Assembly: GCA_037693485.1 (NCBI GenBank)
Contig: CM075348.1
Location: 130,397,609-130,461,608, forward strand
Direction: 5' to 3'
DNA: 64,000 bases
DNA from: Kitagawia praeruptora
Taxonomy: Eukaryota > Streptophyta > Magnoliopsida > Apiales > Apiaceae
The notes under the pieces are model-generated. The model was not told where the DNA came from. It ran no database searches and saw nothing but the letters and a program-made list of their open reading frames with translations. Positions 22,019-35,124 of this stretch are shown piece after piece (position 1 is the stretch's first letter; every line of letters starts with the position of its first letter). The translations under genes and the position numbers were made by a program.

Positions 22019-25000
22019 GTTTCTGAACCTTGTCTTCCTCTTTCACGAGGACGACACTCATATCTGTATTAAATACAGCCAAGTATAGATGCAGTAACTT
22101 TCCATAATTTGGTTATGTCAACACTTGGAGGTTCCGTGTCAAGGATTGCTCTACTCTTATCGGGGTTGGCCTCAGTTTCCATGTTTGGGGACCGTAAAAC
22201 CCAAAAAAAAAAATTCTGATCCCATGCTGAAGGCTTATTAAGTCAGAGTCAATATCATCTTGTGGTGCCTTGACACCTCAAACACCTCATGAGGATGCTT
22301 GATGTGATGTGCCTTATCGAGGCTCTTGATTAACATATCATTCTATGAACTTCTATAGTCTTCCTGCTAAGATGCTCAAAGATCTTATATATCAATCTTC
22401 GATATGTCGCCTCTTTGGGACGTCACCTTTATGCACTTTGATCCTAACATTTTATGACCAGCTGCTGCATTGGTCAATGTATCGTTCCTTGGTAGGGGGA
22501 AGTAGTCATTGAGACATGCATCATTCATATCATTGAAGTCCATGCACATCCGTCATTCTCCGTTGGCTTTCCTGCCTCTTGGAAACAAAGTTTCTTTTCT
22601 TCCATTTCATCATATATTCGGGTAGGCATCTAGTTTACACGATTAATTGGGGATCGATCCCTGGCATATCAGCTACCATCCAAGCAAATACAACAATTTT
22701 CTCTTGTAGGAACGCATCCAATATGCCCTTCAAGGGTTCATTCATCAATGCCATACATGGGTAACTTTTCAGGTCCTTCAGGAACTAGGGTAGTGGGGAC
22801 TAAGTCCTCAGTAGGTTTTCCTATTTGTTTCTAATCTTCTCGAACATCCATGTCTTCAATCGGGAGGGCTTACCCCCCGACTTCATCAGGCCTCAAGGTG
22901 ACCGGATAATTATTATTTGGTCTCTCTTTTCTTCATTAACTCCCTTCCTTGCAGGAAATTTGATCATCAGGTCTTATCTTGAGGCAACCGCCTTAGGGGT
23001 GTTCAAGCCTATCATTCCTAGGATAACATTGTAAGTGGAAGTTGTTTTAACCACCTAAAGGTTCAATATCTGAGTGGCCTCTTTAGGCTCTCGTCCCATT
23101 ATCTTGGACATCCGAATAGTTTCTTCAACTCTTGACTCAACTCTATTGAACCCATAGACGTGCATGTTGGAGGGGGTCAATTTGAGAATCGTTGCATCCC
23201 ATCTTCGAGAATGCATCATGAAACGAGATATTTACTGATGTTCCATTGTCTACAAAGACTCCTTTCACTTGCGAGTTACCTATCATAGGTGTTATGACCA
23301 ACGGGACATCATGGAGGCACTTGACCCCTTCAGAATCATCAAAGACAAATGTCATTTTCAGTATTTGCACGCTATGAAGCTTCTCCTATAATGTGCATAA
23401 CTTCTTGAGTGTAAGCTTTACGGGAGCTCCTTGTATTCCCAATCGTTGTCGGGTCTTCAAAAATCATGCTTATCATCGGCCTCCTGGGGCTATGGATTGC
23501 GATCTCGATCGCCATCCTTCCTTTCATAATCTCTACTTCATAATACTGCCTTAGGTTACCCTGTTGGCCATCCTTGATGAACTTATTCAACTTTTCTCTT
23601 TGGATCAGAAACTTGATCTTGTGTTTCAGATGTCTACAATCGTGAGTGATATTCCCCACTGGCTTATGGAACTGACCATATTGGTTATTATTTCTCTTCC
23701 CGGGGTCAGCCCTTTGTGTATAAACCCTTATCATCTTTGGGGTATTTTTTGACTTAATAACATGGGGGGACCCTAGCCCTTGGGGGCTGCCTAGCCTCTT
23801 GTATTTCCAAATCTTTCTTCAATTTTTGGATAAGCGCTTCATGAGTGAGTATCCTTCCTCCTAAAGTCTTGAGAGCCAGTCCTTTGGATCCACGGGGCTG
23901 AGAAGGCCCTGACCCTCCTTCGAGCTCATTGCCTGGTTCTCCTTCTGAGATGGTTTTCTTCATTAGTGGATGATGAATTGTCAACAGTATAAATCCGGAG
24001 AAATCACGACTCCTTCATTGGCGTTCTAGGTCCTAAATGCATTGAGGCACGTATGCCTCATGTTATTGATCACTTCTACCATCGATGAATGATGTCCCTC
24101 AGTTCATTATGTAATAATAGAGATGGACATCTGTAGTCCCAATGGTGCGCTAGAGGGGCGACAACACCATCCAGAGGGGATTCGTCCCTGAATTCATTGA
24201 ACCCACAATTGGCTGCTGCGGATGAGTAATTTGATCCCCTAAATCTTTTCTTCTATGGCCTGAAGAGCCGTTCCTTGAGTCCCTCGGGGTTGAGAACGTC
24301 CTGCTCCTTCGGCGGGCTCCTTGCCTTGACATCTCTTGCTAGAACGGATGTCCTCTTCCTCATCTTATTCAGATGAGAAGTCGTCCTTGGTGTATGATCC
24401 AGAGAAACTTTGGTTTCCTCCAAAAAGGGGACCAAGCCTTCAATGTATTAAGGCACATACTTCTCATGAGTAAATGGATGGTTCCATCTGCAATTGGGAA
24501 TGGTGACAACCCATAAACGGGGTTTTGAGTTATTGGGATTAGAATGACGGTGATGGCGATCTCTGCTCCTTGTGCTCCATTAGCCAGAGGTGAGACCATC
24601 ATATGCAATTGAGGATTCGCTCCTTGAGTTCGTGGATTTGGGTCATCCCTTGGGGAATCACCCCTTGGAGATGCGTCTTTAGGGGAGTCGTTCCCTGAAT
24701 GAAAGTCAAGGGGACTGGATCATCAGTCCGATTGCTCTTTCATCGTCTTTAGTGTATGGTTGAGACTTCTTCTCCCTGCTGCATGTGGAGGTTCCAAGCC
24801 TCAAATATGAGGTGAATCACCCCTTATTAGAGATCTTTCTAATCAGTACGCGGTTATGGGCAAATCGTGCCTAAGATTGGGGATCCGTCCCTTAAGAATT
24901 TAGAATCTGTTTTTTTCGGCTCCTTGGAGTCTCATTTAAATTTTCGTTCCTAGAGGGTTCAACCCTTGAACAGTGATAGGTGTGGGCACTCTTCACCTTC

Positions 25001-25708
25001 TCAATAAAAGGAATGGTAGGATCATCCTGACCTCCTGGTTGCATTAAATCATTGGGCTCAGACCTTGGGATCTCTGTCCTTGGGACCTCAATCTTTCTAT
25101 GCCTCCTTGAAGGCCTCCCCGAATCAACAAAGGGGATTTCTCTGACCTTTGTAATAGGGAGACAGTTTTATTGCTTCTCTTGTTCTTTCTTCAGTCACGC
25201 CCATCAGTGGGTTATTTTTCTACACGCCTCCTCCTCGGGGCTCGATCTTGATCATCCTTAGATGATGAATCCTCGGTATAGGGTCCATAATAATCTAGGT
25301 ACCCTCCTTCATAGACAAGGCCTAGGCCTGTGATGTGTGGGGGTTTTTATGGCTTGTGCATTCGATGTGCATGGCCACTTTCTCCAACGCCTCCTACGTT
25401 CGGTAGATAGATGAGTAGCCCGTAGGCTGGATTCGTGCTTGCGAGAATCACGGTGGTGGAGATCTATGCTCCATAGGGGTATGCCGTATCAAGGGGATTC
25501 ATCTCCTAGCCTTGGGGATTCATCCCTATGGGCTACGATCCCTAGACATGAGTTTCAGTAATTCGGAAATTCGTCCTTGGGGTTGAGAACCCAAAATCTG
25601 GGTACTCGTTTAAGGGGGTACAGACCCTTGTTTCGCAATCACGGGTACAGAAGTGCTAGTGGTGGTGATCGTAGTCACCGATGCTCTCCGTGTGTTCATC
25701 ATGGTTGA
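22019..25708 (-). pseudogene. RT, protease and gag remnants, copy 2
   Basis: Counterpart of 6711-10400 in the same order: RT pieces (22019-22788), protease (23143-23370), Gag knuckle region (23372-23734), then the triplicated Gag N-terminal segments (23754-25708). No frame longer than ~120 codons. Confidence 0.7.
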
Positions 25709-25738
25709 TGTTTGATTCCCACAGACGGCGCCAAATGT

Positions 25739-26303
25739 TGTGGAATAAAAAGTAGGGTGTATTTATTGCGTATTAACTACTAGGGATTGTGGAAGCTTCG
25801 AGCTTTAATGGCTGCACTTGTGTTTCGTGACTCAATCTGTCCTCACAAGATGCCTACGTATCTCTGTATTGTTAGAGAATCAAGCCAAGACGTAGTTCTA
25901 GGTGATGGTGCCCTCAGGGCTATGGCGATGAGGGCTCACCTAGGACGTAGTGGCTTGTATGTCCTTATTCGAGGATTGAGCCAAAACGTAGTTCTGAGAA
26001 TGAGGGGTCAGACCCTTTATATAGGCTGAGAAGCCCTAGAATCGTAGTAGAATTAGGTGACTTGGTGGGCAAATCACCGCCTTGAGGAAGGTTCTAGACT
26101 CCTTCCTTGTAGGAGTCAGTTCCCATATCGAATTCTGTGCCTTGGAGGCTAAGTCAGGCAAGAGTAATATCCTTGTTTGACTCTTATTGCTGAGCTGGTT
26201 ATTACCCCTAATATTAATTACGAAATTAATATTATAAATATGGTTTGGGCCCATCTGGTGGGCCCCAAGTTTAGACCATTCTAGGTCTAATTAATGCCAC
26301 ATT
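25739..26303 (-). repeat. LTR (5' LTR of copy 2 element), first part
   Basis: Counterpart of 10431-10995. It resumes at 30012-30047 after the solo LTR. Confidence 0.9.
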
Positions 26304-29300
26304 TGTGACGCCCCCAAATCCGAGGTCAAAGATTCAGGTCGTCACATCACCATCCAACCATATCATACCTGTATTAACTTTACAACTCAACAATACATCC
26401 ATCCAGACCTCAATCTTACGCACATACAAGTTAGAGCCTCAGAAACGATAAACAAAAGTAACACTAAATATTACAATTCATCTGTACAATCCAGAATCTT
26501 ACGCACTTCCACTTATACAACTACACTTGAAGACAAGTCTTACTATTACAGTTGAAAACCTATCGTACTTATTCTGTAGTATTTATCAGGAACTAAATCA
26601 TCTCAGGGGTAAATCTTCTACTCCTCTTCTGCTGGTGCGGAGTTAACCGACCAAATTCTTCTCTTTCTGAAAAGTTTTTATAAAGCAAGAATGAGCTACA
26701 TAATGCTCAGCAAGTTCACCATTTTGAAAAATAATAATGTGGTTTATTTCGAAAACGTTCCCAACTGTATGGGTATATATCTCAGATTTCAAAACATAAT
26801 TCGACAATATATATGTCCGAGTTTGAATAAAACATTTATACTCACTAAGGAGCTTTAAGAATAACATATGAATCCTTTATAAGGTTCCCATCTCAATGTA
26901 TCTCAGGTTTGAAAATATATACATATGAGTATATCACTTTCGGCAAAACACTCTACGGTTAACATACTGTACAGGGAATACATTATTGCAAAACCTCTTT
27001 CCTTCCATTAGCTTAGAAGGTTTCTCATAAAAAAAACATTTCATTCTTTGAAATAATTGCAAGAGCGCACTAACACGTGCCATGATTATCGAAATAGCCT
27101 TGCAGTTCTAGATACTGCATGAAATCACCACTTTTCATATTGAATACAACACTATCGGCAACTTGGCACTTAGGCCCAAGGAGCAGTGTTTGAGTATTTT
27201 TCCAAAGTGGAGGATGGGACTGGAAGAAAACATAAAAACCTGACAAGGATTGACGATGATCAGTCGCCACATCCAAGTCCAATAATCCGTGGGTCTTCTC
27301 TACCAGTAGAAGGATAGAAACTACATCTGTAACTATCCTCGGGTGAAAACTACATCCGTAATCATCCTTCGGCAACACCTGGGCCAGAATAATAATTGAT
27401 GGACCGCCTGGCTCACGGCCGCTTACACATCCCGGGAATCGTTCGTCAACGATTCCCACACCTGCCAGAGTCCCCTTTTTCTTTTCTTTTCAAAAATCAT
27501 TTTGATAGAAAATTCAAGTAGTTGAAGTTCGACCTCAGTCGACCGATAATTCTTGAAAAATGTACAAGAAGCAAAACCTGACCGGGGGTTTTCGAAAATG
27601 TTTTTGGATTCGAAAGGGTTCGAGTTTGAAAACGCTGAAGGTATCTTGGATTAGTTTTGTCTTTAAAATAATGAACGATAATTAATAAATAATATTTTTA
27701 GATTCAATATATAAACAATTAGTAAAATAATTATTTAATTATAATAATCTTTTAATCCAAGATAGATATTTTTGAGTATAACAACGTTAAATAATAAATA
27801 CTTAAGTATACGATACTTCCCGAATGACTCTTCGGGATTTCGTAATTTAATCACGACACAATAATATACCGCTCCCCGGTCAATAGTATATTTGGACCGC
27901 TACGACCTCTATTGCTAGAGTCGTTGTCCGAAGGAAACATTTTCATTCTAAGTTCAAGGGTGTACAAACACATATGCATATATCTCGAACTTCAACATAA
28001 TATCGTAAAGCATAAGCATATAATACGTTTGGAAGCTACAAACACAACAGTGAAAAATTCTTATATATAAGTTTTGAAAAGTAAACTTGCATAGGTAAAA
28101 TCAAGAATATAATCTTTTGAAAATAAATGCTTAGGGTTGGAAAACTTGCCTTGGTGAGATTGGGGTGGTCGGCTCGCGAAGTGGAATGGAAATCTATACA
28201 TAATCAATATTTGTACGTTAGTACCTTAACAACGCTACTTAATCATAAGGTTTTAAAAATCGTAAGACCAACTTAACGACTCCACTTGTGATCACTAACC
28301 CTCTCATATGACCATGTCGTCACATTATCACTTCCGTTACCCATTCGACTCAAATCTATTCCTCAAACTCGAAACTCAAGTAAATATTCTTAAAACTACT
28401 TTAAACAAATCCTCTAAGTGGTTTTTCACTTGCGCACACCTCGCTCTAACATTTTTATAAAATTGAAAAATTCAACTTTTAATCAGATTCTTTTTGGGTA
28501 GCCTTCCTTACTGTAAGACCTAGCTATTCTCAATTTTTTACAATGTTTGCAGAAAGTTTGAGGGTCCAAAGACAGTTTACAAACAGACCATACAGTGCAG
28601 TCCGGATTTCAGAACCACTCCTCACTCTTCTGGTCATAACTCAAAATCTACACATCACCTAGTCATGAACTTTATATTTCTGGAAACTAAATTCAAATAC
28701 CTTTCTAACCATGGGTATTAGACCCTCGGGAGACAAGTTTAAGGGGTTCAAAAGCCTACTGCAAGACAGTACATACTCCCAGACTTTTTACTCAGCACAC
28801 ATCTTTACTTAATCCTTCAAGAACTCAACTTATACATCATATCTACCATCAAAACCATCAAGATCCTTACCATTAACACATATATGACTACATAACTCAA
28901 GAACATGGCTTACAACATGGATACAAGCATAATATCTCAAGATCTAACCATCAAAAGTCCAAAACCTCCAAGATTTACACTAATACTTTCAAACCTTAAA
29001 AGATCCATCAAATCTTGACACAAACTAAAAGTGAGAGGATGTTATACCTTTCTTGAGCCTAGGGAAGCCTTGTACGAGCTTGGGTAGCCTTAAGAACACC
29101 TTAGCTAGCTTAGATGAACCTTAAACTTCAAGATCTAAAACAAAAGTTATGGTTAGCCATTATACATCTCCAACTTCCACCATTTTTCTCACCATGCTAC
29201 ACTTTGAATAAAATTATGAAACTTAGTACATACCTTCACAACACCTAGGGGAAGCTTGGGTTTTAATCTTGTGAACTATAGAGGAGTAGAAGTGGAGAAA

Positions 29301-30006
29301 ATGATTTTTCTTCCTCTCTTATTTTTCTGCTCAGATTAGAGCAGTTTGGTAAGGGGGAAAAGAGCTTTTCTTTTGTTTTTGTTTGGTCAAATAATTGTGT
29401 GGTGTATGGATATATTGGTGGTGTATTAGATGATAAGTAATCACATGTCTCCACCCTACTAGCTAGCCCTAGGTTAGGCCATGTCTCCCTTGTACTTAAA
29501 GCATGGCTAGATGTACTACTAACCCATTCTACTTAGTTTGCTTTTTGTACTTCTAGTTAGCATTTCTAACTTAATGGTTGCATGGTATCTTGCATGGAAT
29601 ATTATCTCGTCTTATTACCCAACCAATTTTCGTTACGTAATCCTTAATTCTTGACGTATCTATAAAAAAACTCTTCGTAATAATATTTTGTCACGTAGGG
29701 ATTTTCCTTGTAATTCCTTAAGTACTTAATTGCGTAAATTCCTTAAATATCCACAACTCCTTGTCATAGTCTCTTAAAATCTCCTAATACTCTAATAACT
29801 CTCAAATCCCAAGTTTTTATAAATCTTAAGGGCAGTAGGCCTCTTGCCTTAACAATCTTCCCTTATTCTTACACAGTGAATGTAACAACATAAATTTCTC
29901 AGATAATCAATTCTATTAAACAACATAGGTGACTCAAAAGGTCCCAATTTCACAATGTCATATGATATTATATTCTTAAAAGATTACAAAAATCAGGGTT
30001 CTTACA
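26304..30006 (-). mobile_element. Solo LTR, Tekay-like chromovirus type, copy 2
   Basis: Counterpart of 10996-14726 (3703 bp), target duplication acatt at 26299-26303 and 30007-30011. It is 28 bp shorter because it has two instead of three units of the gaaaactacatccgtaat repeat. Confidence 0.8.
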
Positions 30007-30402
30007 ACATTAAATGTGTCTTTAGGGCTTACATTTAGCCCATATCACTATTATTATTACTAATAATTTTATTAATGAATATTACAAAGTTAAATTGTAT
30101 CCATAATAAATTATTATATTCTATTTTATTTAATCATATAATTTTGAAAGTATTTAAAAGTAACCCGTGTTTTGCACGGGCTATAAGCTAGTAATAATAA
30201 ATGTAAAAGTGATCTTATCCATAATTTTGGTTTCTGTACCACTAAAATAATTTCAATCATTGAATTTAAGATTTTTAAAATAGATAATCAAGATTATATC
30301 ATATTAAAAGGAAAATTATAATATAAAAAGGATACAGTTAAAAATGTATGTATTAGAATTGAATTTTAAAAAGAAAATTATAATTTGAAAAGGATATAAT
30401 TT

Positions 30403-31152
30403 AAAAAGGTTGTATTAGAATTGACTTCTATTTTTTTATTATTAATATTTTAAAAAAATTCATATTGCTATTGGACTCTATCTTGAAATCAGATTTGAAT
30501 GATTTTACAGCCCACACGAAACTTATAATTATCTTCAATTTAGTAACGATTTAACAATTATTATCCAAATGGAAACATTTAGAATCTCAAGAGAAAAAAT
30601 AATTTAAAAAAAATTATATTAATCCTATTCAATATATAGGACCTACATTGATAATTCTATTTTATGTAGAAAACCTAATTATATATGATTTAAATCATTG
30701 ACATACACTTTTTCATATTTTAATATAAATATATTAAAATATAATTTTTTTATGCTAAATTCAACGATTTACATTTAATTATTTTAAGATCTAACGGTTC
30801 TTATTTATTTTATCGTATTGAGGACCAAACTGCCTATTACCAAAAATTTTGACAAAATCCCCTCTTATACTTATTATTAAACTATAATTGGTTGTTAGTA
30901 GAACAATTTTCAAATAATAAGAAGGGAATTTTGTTAATCAAAACGAAATATAAGTAGATTTCCTGAATCAAATAGAATTTTTAACCTAAAAAATCGTCAT
31001 TTTCTTCTCTTTTTTTGGGTAGTTTTAATTGAAACATAATTTTTAAATTATCACTTATTTAAAGATTATTTTTTTAATTTCACGTGGGTTGTAAAATATT
31101 ACAAATCAAATTTTAAAAATTCAAGATAACACATATATAGTAAATTGAACAT

Positions 31153-31154
<2 letters not shown>
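30403..31154. other. AT-rich spacer after the duplication
   Basis: Unique AT-rich sequence of ~750 bp with no coding capacity. Nothing recognised. Confidence 0.7.

Positions 31155-31196
<42 letters not shown>
31155..31196. repeat. (TA)n microsatellite
   Basis: Over 20 TA units immediately left of the Tat-lineage element. The right flank of that element (41748-41762) is also (TA)n, so the element inserted into one microsatellite. Confidence 0.95.
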
Positions 31197-31199
<3 letters not shown>

Positions 31200-31202
<3 letters not shown>

Positions 31203-31711
31203 GGAATAAAAACTAGGTTATGAATATTACGGCTAGGGTTTTAGTGTATTTAATGCAAAGAGGTTGGAGAGCTTCGAGCTTTAATGGTTGTTTCCGTGTT
31301 CGAGACTGATCGGTCCTCACAGAGTCCCTACGTATCTCGTATTGAGAATCAAGCCAAAAACGTAGTTCTGAGAATGAGGGGTGAGGCCCTTTATATAGGC
31401 TGAGAAGCCCTAGAATCGTAGTAGGGTTAGGTGACTTGGTGGGCAAGTCACCGCCTTGAGGAAGGTTCTAGATCCTAATTGATAGAAGTCAGCTTCCATA
31501 TTGGGTTCGGTGCCTTGTAGGCCAAGTTTGGTAGGAGTAATATCCTTATCTGACTCTTATTGCTGAGCTGGTTATTACCCTTGATATTACTTACGAAATT
31601 AATATCATAAGTAGGGTTTGGGCCCGTCTGGTGGGCCCCACGTTTGGACCATATTAGGTCTAATTAATGCTACATTAAATGTGTCTTTAGGGCTTTTTTT
31701 AGCCAATATCA
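31200..31711 (-). repeat. 3' LTR of Tat-lineage element
   Basis: 512 bp, TGTGGAATAAAA...AGCCAATATCA on the plus strand. Minus-strand TATA box as rc of cctttatata at 31388-31397. PPT (rc of tttgccccccaacttc) abuts at 31712-31727. Confidence 0.92.
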
Positions 31712-32252
31712 TTTGCCCCCCAACTTCTAGGAAAACTGATCAGGTTTTCCTTGAAGTTTTAACAGTCTTTTCCAAGACTCGGGTCAGGATTCATCTTCAT
31801 ACACTAGTATTTCACGAGTATTGTCTTGATGTAAAGCGTGGAGCGACCGACGCATTTACGACAATGTTAAGTCAATGCTAATCGACACTAATCAGCCTTA
31901 ACGATATTTAAACAATGTTTAAATAACATTAAACGGCATAAAATGGCACTAAACGGTGCTAAACGACACTGAATGATGTTAAACAACCTTAAACGACGTT
32001 TAAACGATGTTAAACGATGTTAAACGGCGTAAGACGGCACTAATCGGTGCTAATTAGATTTCAGTTCAAACCCATTTTCATATTACTCTTAGAATCTGGT
32101 CAATCAGAAATCTTCATGTTCTTGACGGACCCAGGTTGGACAGAAATATTCATACCCCTGATCGCTCCCGGTTGGCCAAAAAATACCCCTATCCTTGATC
32201 AACCCCGGTCGACCGAAGCCTCCCGGGTGCGCCGGTCGGCCAGCCACCAGTC

Positions 32253-32336
32253 GGCTGAAGCCTTCCGGTTTGCCCCGGTCGGCTGAAGCCTTCCGGTTTG
32301 CCCCGGTCGGCTGAAGCCTTCCGGTTTGCCCCGGTC
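32253..32336. repeat. 28-bp tandem repeat, 3 units
   Basis: Three identical units of ggctgaagccttccggtttg plus ccccggtc at 32253, 32281 and 32309. Confidence 0.95.
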
Positions 32337-32405
32337 GGCTGGCTTCCGGTCATTTCAACTTCAACTTCTCTCTTGAACATGATGTTTTCATAAACATGTG
32401 TATTC

Positions 32406-32630
32406 GTGTTCTTGATGAACATGAGTTTTCGTGTTCTTGATGAACATGAGTTTTCGTGTTCTTGATGAACATGAGTATTCGTGTTCTTGATGAACATGAG
32501 TTTTCGTGTTCTTGATGAACATGAGTTTTCATGTTCTTGATGAACATGAGTTTTCATGTTCTTGATGAACATGAGTTTTCGTGTTCTTGATGAACATGAG
32601 TTTTCGTGTTCTTGATGAACGTGAGTATGG
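32406..32630. repeat. 25-bp tandem repeat, 9 units
   Basis: Nine uninterrupted 25-bp units built on gtgttcttgatgaacatgag plus ttttc (starts at 32406, 32431, ... 32606). Each carries the imperfect dyad gttcttgatgaac. Unit length is not a multiple of 3, so ORFs over it give a 25-residue periodic artefact. Confidence 0.96.
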
Positions 32631-33032
32631 AAAATCAGCAATATGGTCATTCATGACTTTCGCTTAAGACTTCCCCTCATTTCTCGATTAGCGCTGCTAA
32701 TCCTGTACTTTATGTTAATTTCTTGATTAGGCTTCTAAAGCTTCCTCCGTCAGATACCAACTAATATTCTCAGTTCCTTCTTCAAAATTTTAACGAATAT
32801 CTCCATTTATCAACAGATAGTTTTCGTCTCCTTTTTTGCATTTACCTGATATATGACCTATAAACACGATCCGGCCTGTATCTCAACCTGTGGTAGCAGG
32901 TCGCACTCTTTCTATGAAAGAAGGGGAGCATCCCTCATTTTTCCTCACTTCTTCATTTCTCAAATCTTTCTCAAACTATCAAATTCTATAATTCTTTAGA
33001 TTTTCAAGTTCATCTTCAAGTTCAAGCTCGAC

Positions 33033-35124
33033 ATGGTTGACAAACGCCCGGCCCCTCAGATCTCCATGAAGGAAGCTACGAGGAAGAGGAGCATGGCAAG
33101 AACGGTTAAAGGTATGCTAAAACTCAAGCCTCCTCGTTATGTTGATCGTCGATTTGAATCTTTATTAGACTTGTTGAGCACCATGGAGGATGATTTCCCC
33201 AATAGCTCGAATTTGGATGCCTTCCATTGTCCTTCTAAGTTAAACAAGAAGGATATTATGAAGATTAGGAGTATGTATAGTTTTCCCGATGTGATTAAGG
33301 TTCGCATTCCAAATCCGGGAGATCGGACTTGCAATTGGCACCCAGAAAGGATATGTGTTTTCAAAGGTGTTTTGGAGGCAGGATTGAGGTTCCCTGTTCA
33401 CCCCTTTATTATCAGGTTTCTGGCGGAGCTTCAAATCCACCCATGTCAGTTGTATCCTAACTCTTGGAGGTTCTTGATTATCTTTATGCTAAGATGTCAT
33501 GAGCTGAAAATCACTTGGGACACAACTTTGTTCAGAAGCATCTTCATGATCAAGAATTCTCCTGATGCCAAAATAGGATGGGTTAGTTTTCAACTTCGAA
33601 ACAGGCTCCCTCATATTGTAAACTCCTTCTCCTTTCCCGATTCTCATCATTCCTGGGATAGGGAATTTGTTGTTTTGGAGTGGGAAGGTGGCGACTGGGG
33701 CCATTTTTTTGTTAAAAGATTCGGGCTCGTGGAGGATAGTTCACACTTCGTGTGTGACCTTACCGATCAACAACTGCTAGACAGGAATAAACTACTTGCT
33801 GATGAGGGGCGTACTCATTATAAAACTATTCTTACTGAGAAGAGGCTTATCGAAGCTGGCTTAAGCTTTTTTCTGTTGAGGGTAATTTTCCCTTCATGAC
33901 TTCATTATGAACTATGTTTATTCTTATTCCGATATCTTTTCTTTCATATTTCAGCTGCTGAGGAGTTGGATAATCTCCCCGAGAATCAACCGACTTTCAC
34001 AAGGCGGATGATAAAGAAGGCGGAAGCTCAACTGAATCCTCCTGAACGAAATGTTCCTCAATTCCTGGCGGGATGTAGCCAAGGGGGAAAGAGGTCCCGA
34101 AATGCTGGTGAAGGTGTTAGAATCCCCTTCACTCCAGATTGGGGCATCTGCGAGCAAGACTCTGTTTTATGGAGCTCCGCCTTGTCCTTAGATTGGTCAA
34201 GGCTCTCTATCACCCCTCCTGACCTCCTGACCGTCACTGCGGGGGATAAAATCGATGAATCTAAGCACCTTGGAGCTCAGGCCTTATATCAGGTACCAAC
34301 CTGTGTACTCAATGTTCTTGTTTACTTCATTTGTTACAAATGTCTTTCTAACTCCCTGATTGCAGGCCAATGACTATCTTCAATCTGCGACTCGTCAAGG
34401 TCGTGCCTATAGGGATGATAACGCAATACTGAGGAACGAGATGGCAAAGTTCCAAGAGCAAATGCAAGACTTGAACTCCAAAATTGTCCGAGCTGAGGCC
34501 GACTGCCATTCTCTTTAGAAGAGTCTTCGTTCTTTGCCCAAGAAGAAATCTTCCGAATTTGACAAAGTGATTGATGCCTACCATAGGTCAGAAAGGTTTC
34601 TTGAGTTCATGGACAAGCATGATGATGAAATACGGCCTTTCAATATGTCCGTTGGATGGGGCAAAGCCGTTGGTGCTGTTAGCCACAAGTATCCTGTAGT
34701 GGTTAACCCAGCAGACTTCCCTTGCCCTAATTGGGATGTTGGTGTTGGCAATCAAGCGGATCATGTATCGGGTTCCGGGGGTAATCGCCGCCCTTCCAGT
34801 TCTGGCTTGAAGAAGGTGGCCAATGTTGTTAACTCAGGATCGTCTTCTTCCCGTTCTGCTGGGAAAACGGCCATGTCAAAGAGGGAGGCGGCTGTGAGGC
34901 AATCTTTCCCTGGCAAACAACTTCGTGCCAGGGTCAACTCATCGACCGAGACTTCATAAGAGGAAGGGGTCGCGGTGAAGAAGGGAGCGGCGCAACCTAT
35001 GGAGACAGAAGCCGAAGATGATGACGATGATGAAGATGATGAGGGCTCCGAAGAGGAGGAGGAGGAAGATGAAGCAGAGGAGGGAGGATAGCAAGAAGTG
35101 GTAGGGGAATCCTCCGAGGAGTAA
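33033..35124 (+). pseudogene. Antisense additional ORF (gypsy-type transposon domain), spliced, with stops
   Basis: Runs opposite to gag-pol, between integrase and the 3' LTR. Proposed exons are 33033-33881, 33963-34292 and 34366-35124. Donors GTAATT and GTACCA and acceptors ending AG keep one frame of ~645 codons. The N-terminal part resembles Pfam Transposase_28 (putative gypsy type transposon; LRFPVHPFIIRFLAEL, CQLYPNSWRF). Exon 3 starts with a coiled-coil-like stretch, then a Ser/Gly-rich segment and a strongly acidic tail (D/E run near 35010-35080). In-frame stops lie at 34516 (TAG), 34957 (TAA) and 35089 (TAG), before the final TAA at 35122. Such antisense ORFs are known in several Tat elements; the role is unknown. 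Confidence 0.85.

Larger units (their letters stand above)
16959..30047 (-). mobile_element. Coding-dead Tat-lineage Ty3/gypsy element, copy 2
   Basis: Counterpart of 1650-14767: LTRs at 16959-17559 and at 25739-26303 plus 30012-30047. The PBS here (25717-25733) reads TGGCGCCGTCTGTGGG, the usual form, whereas copy 1 has one C-to-T (G-to-A) change. Coding remnants are as broken as in copy 1. Confidence 0.85.
16700..30192 (+). mobile_element. Second Helitron, split by a Tat-lineage retroelement, copy 2
   Basis: Counterpart of 1391-14912; the CTAGT terminus is at 30188-30192, preceded by the same hairpin. Confidence 0.65.
15123..30402. repeat. Tandem segmental duplication, copy 2
   Basis: Direct tandem copy of the preceding block. 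The junction is near 15122-15126, where AT-rich DNA meets a truncated copia gag start. The right breakpoint is at ~30402, after which copy 2 continues into AT-rich sequence not present after copy 1. Differences seen by eye are single bases, homopolymer lengths, and one 28-bp repeat unit missing here. The duplication is therefore recent, or it is an assembly (haplotype) duplication. Confidence 0.95.
31712..33032. repeat. 3' noncoding region of Tat-lineage element with minisatellites
   Basis: From the PPT: degenerate cggcactaa/acgatgttaa repeats (31870-32060), then 28-bp units (32253-32336), then 25-bp units (32406-32630), then unique DNA. The last ~400 bp would be the promoter and 5' UTR of the antisense ORF. 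A cctataaac at ~32857-32865 and a pyrimidine-rich UTR-like stretch at 32930-33010 are compatible with that, but this is weak. ORFs reported across the minisatellites only read the repeats. Confidence 0.75.

Noticed and set aside
32189..32650. 153-codon ORF on the minus strand
   Set aside because: It is a translation of the 25-bp and 28-bp minisatellites; its periodic 25-residue pattern follows from the DNA repeat.
34510..34520. Stop-codon readthrough or recoding in the antisense ORF
   Set aside because: Several other stops in this and other elements have the same C-to-T look, so decay is simpler.
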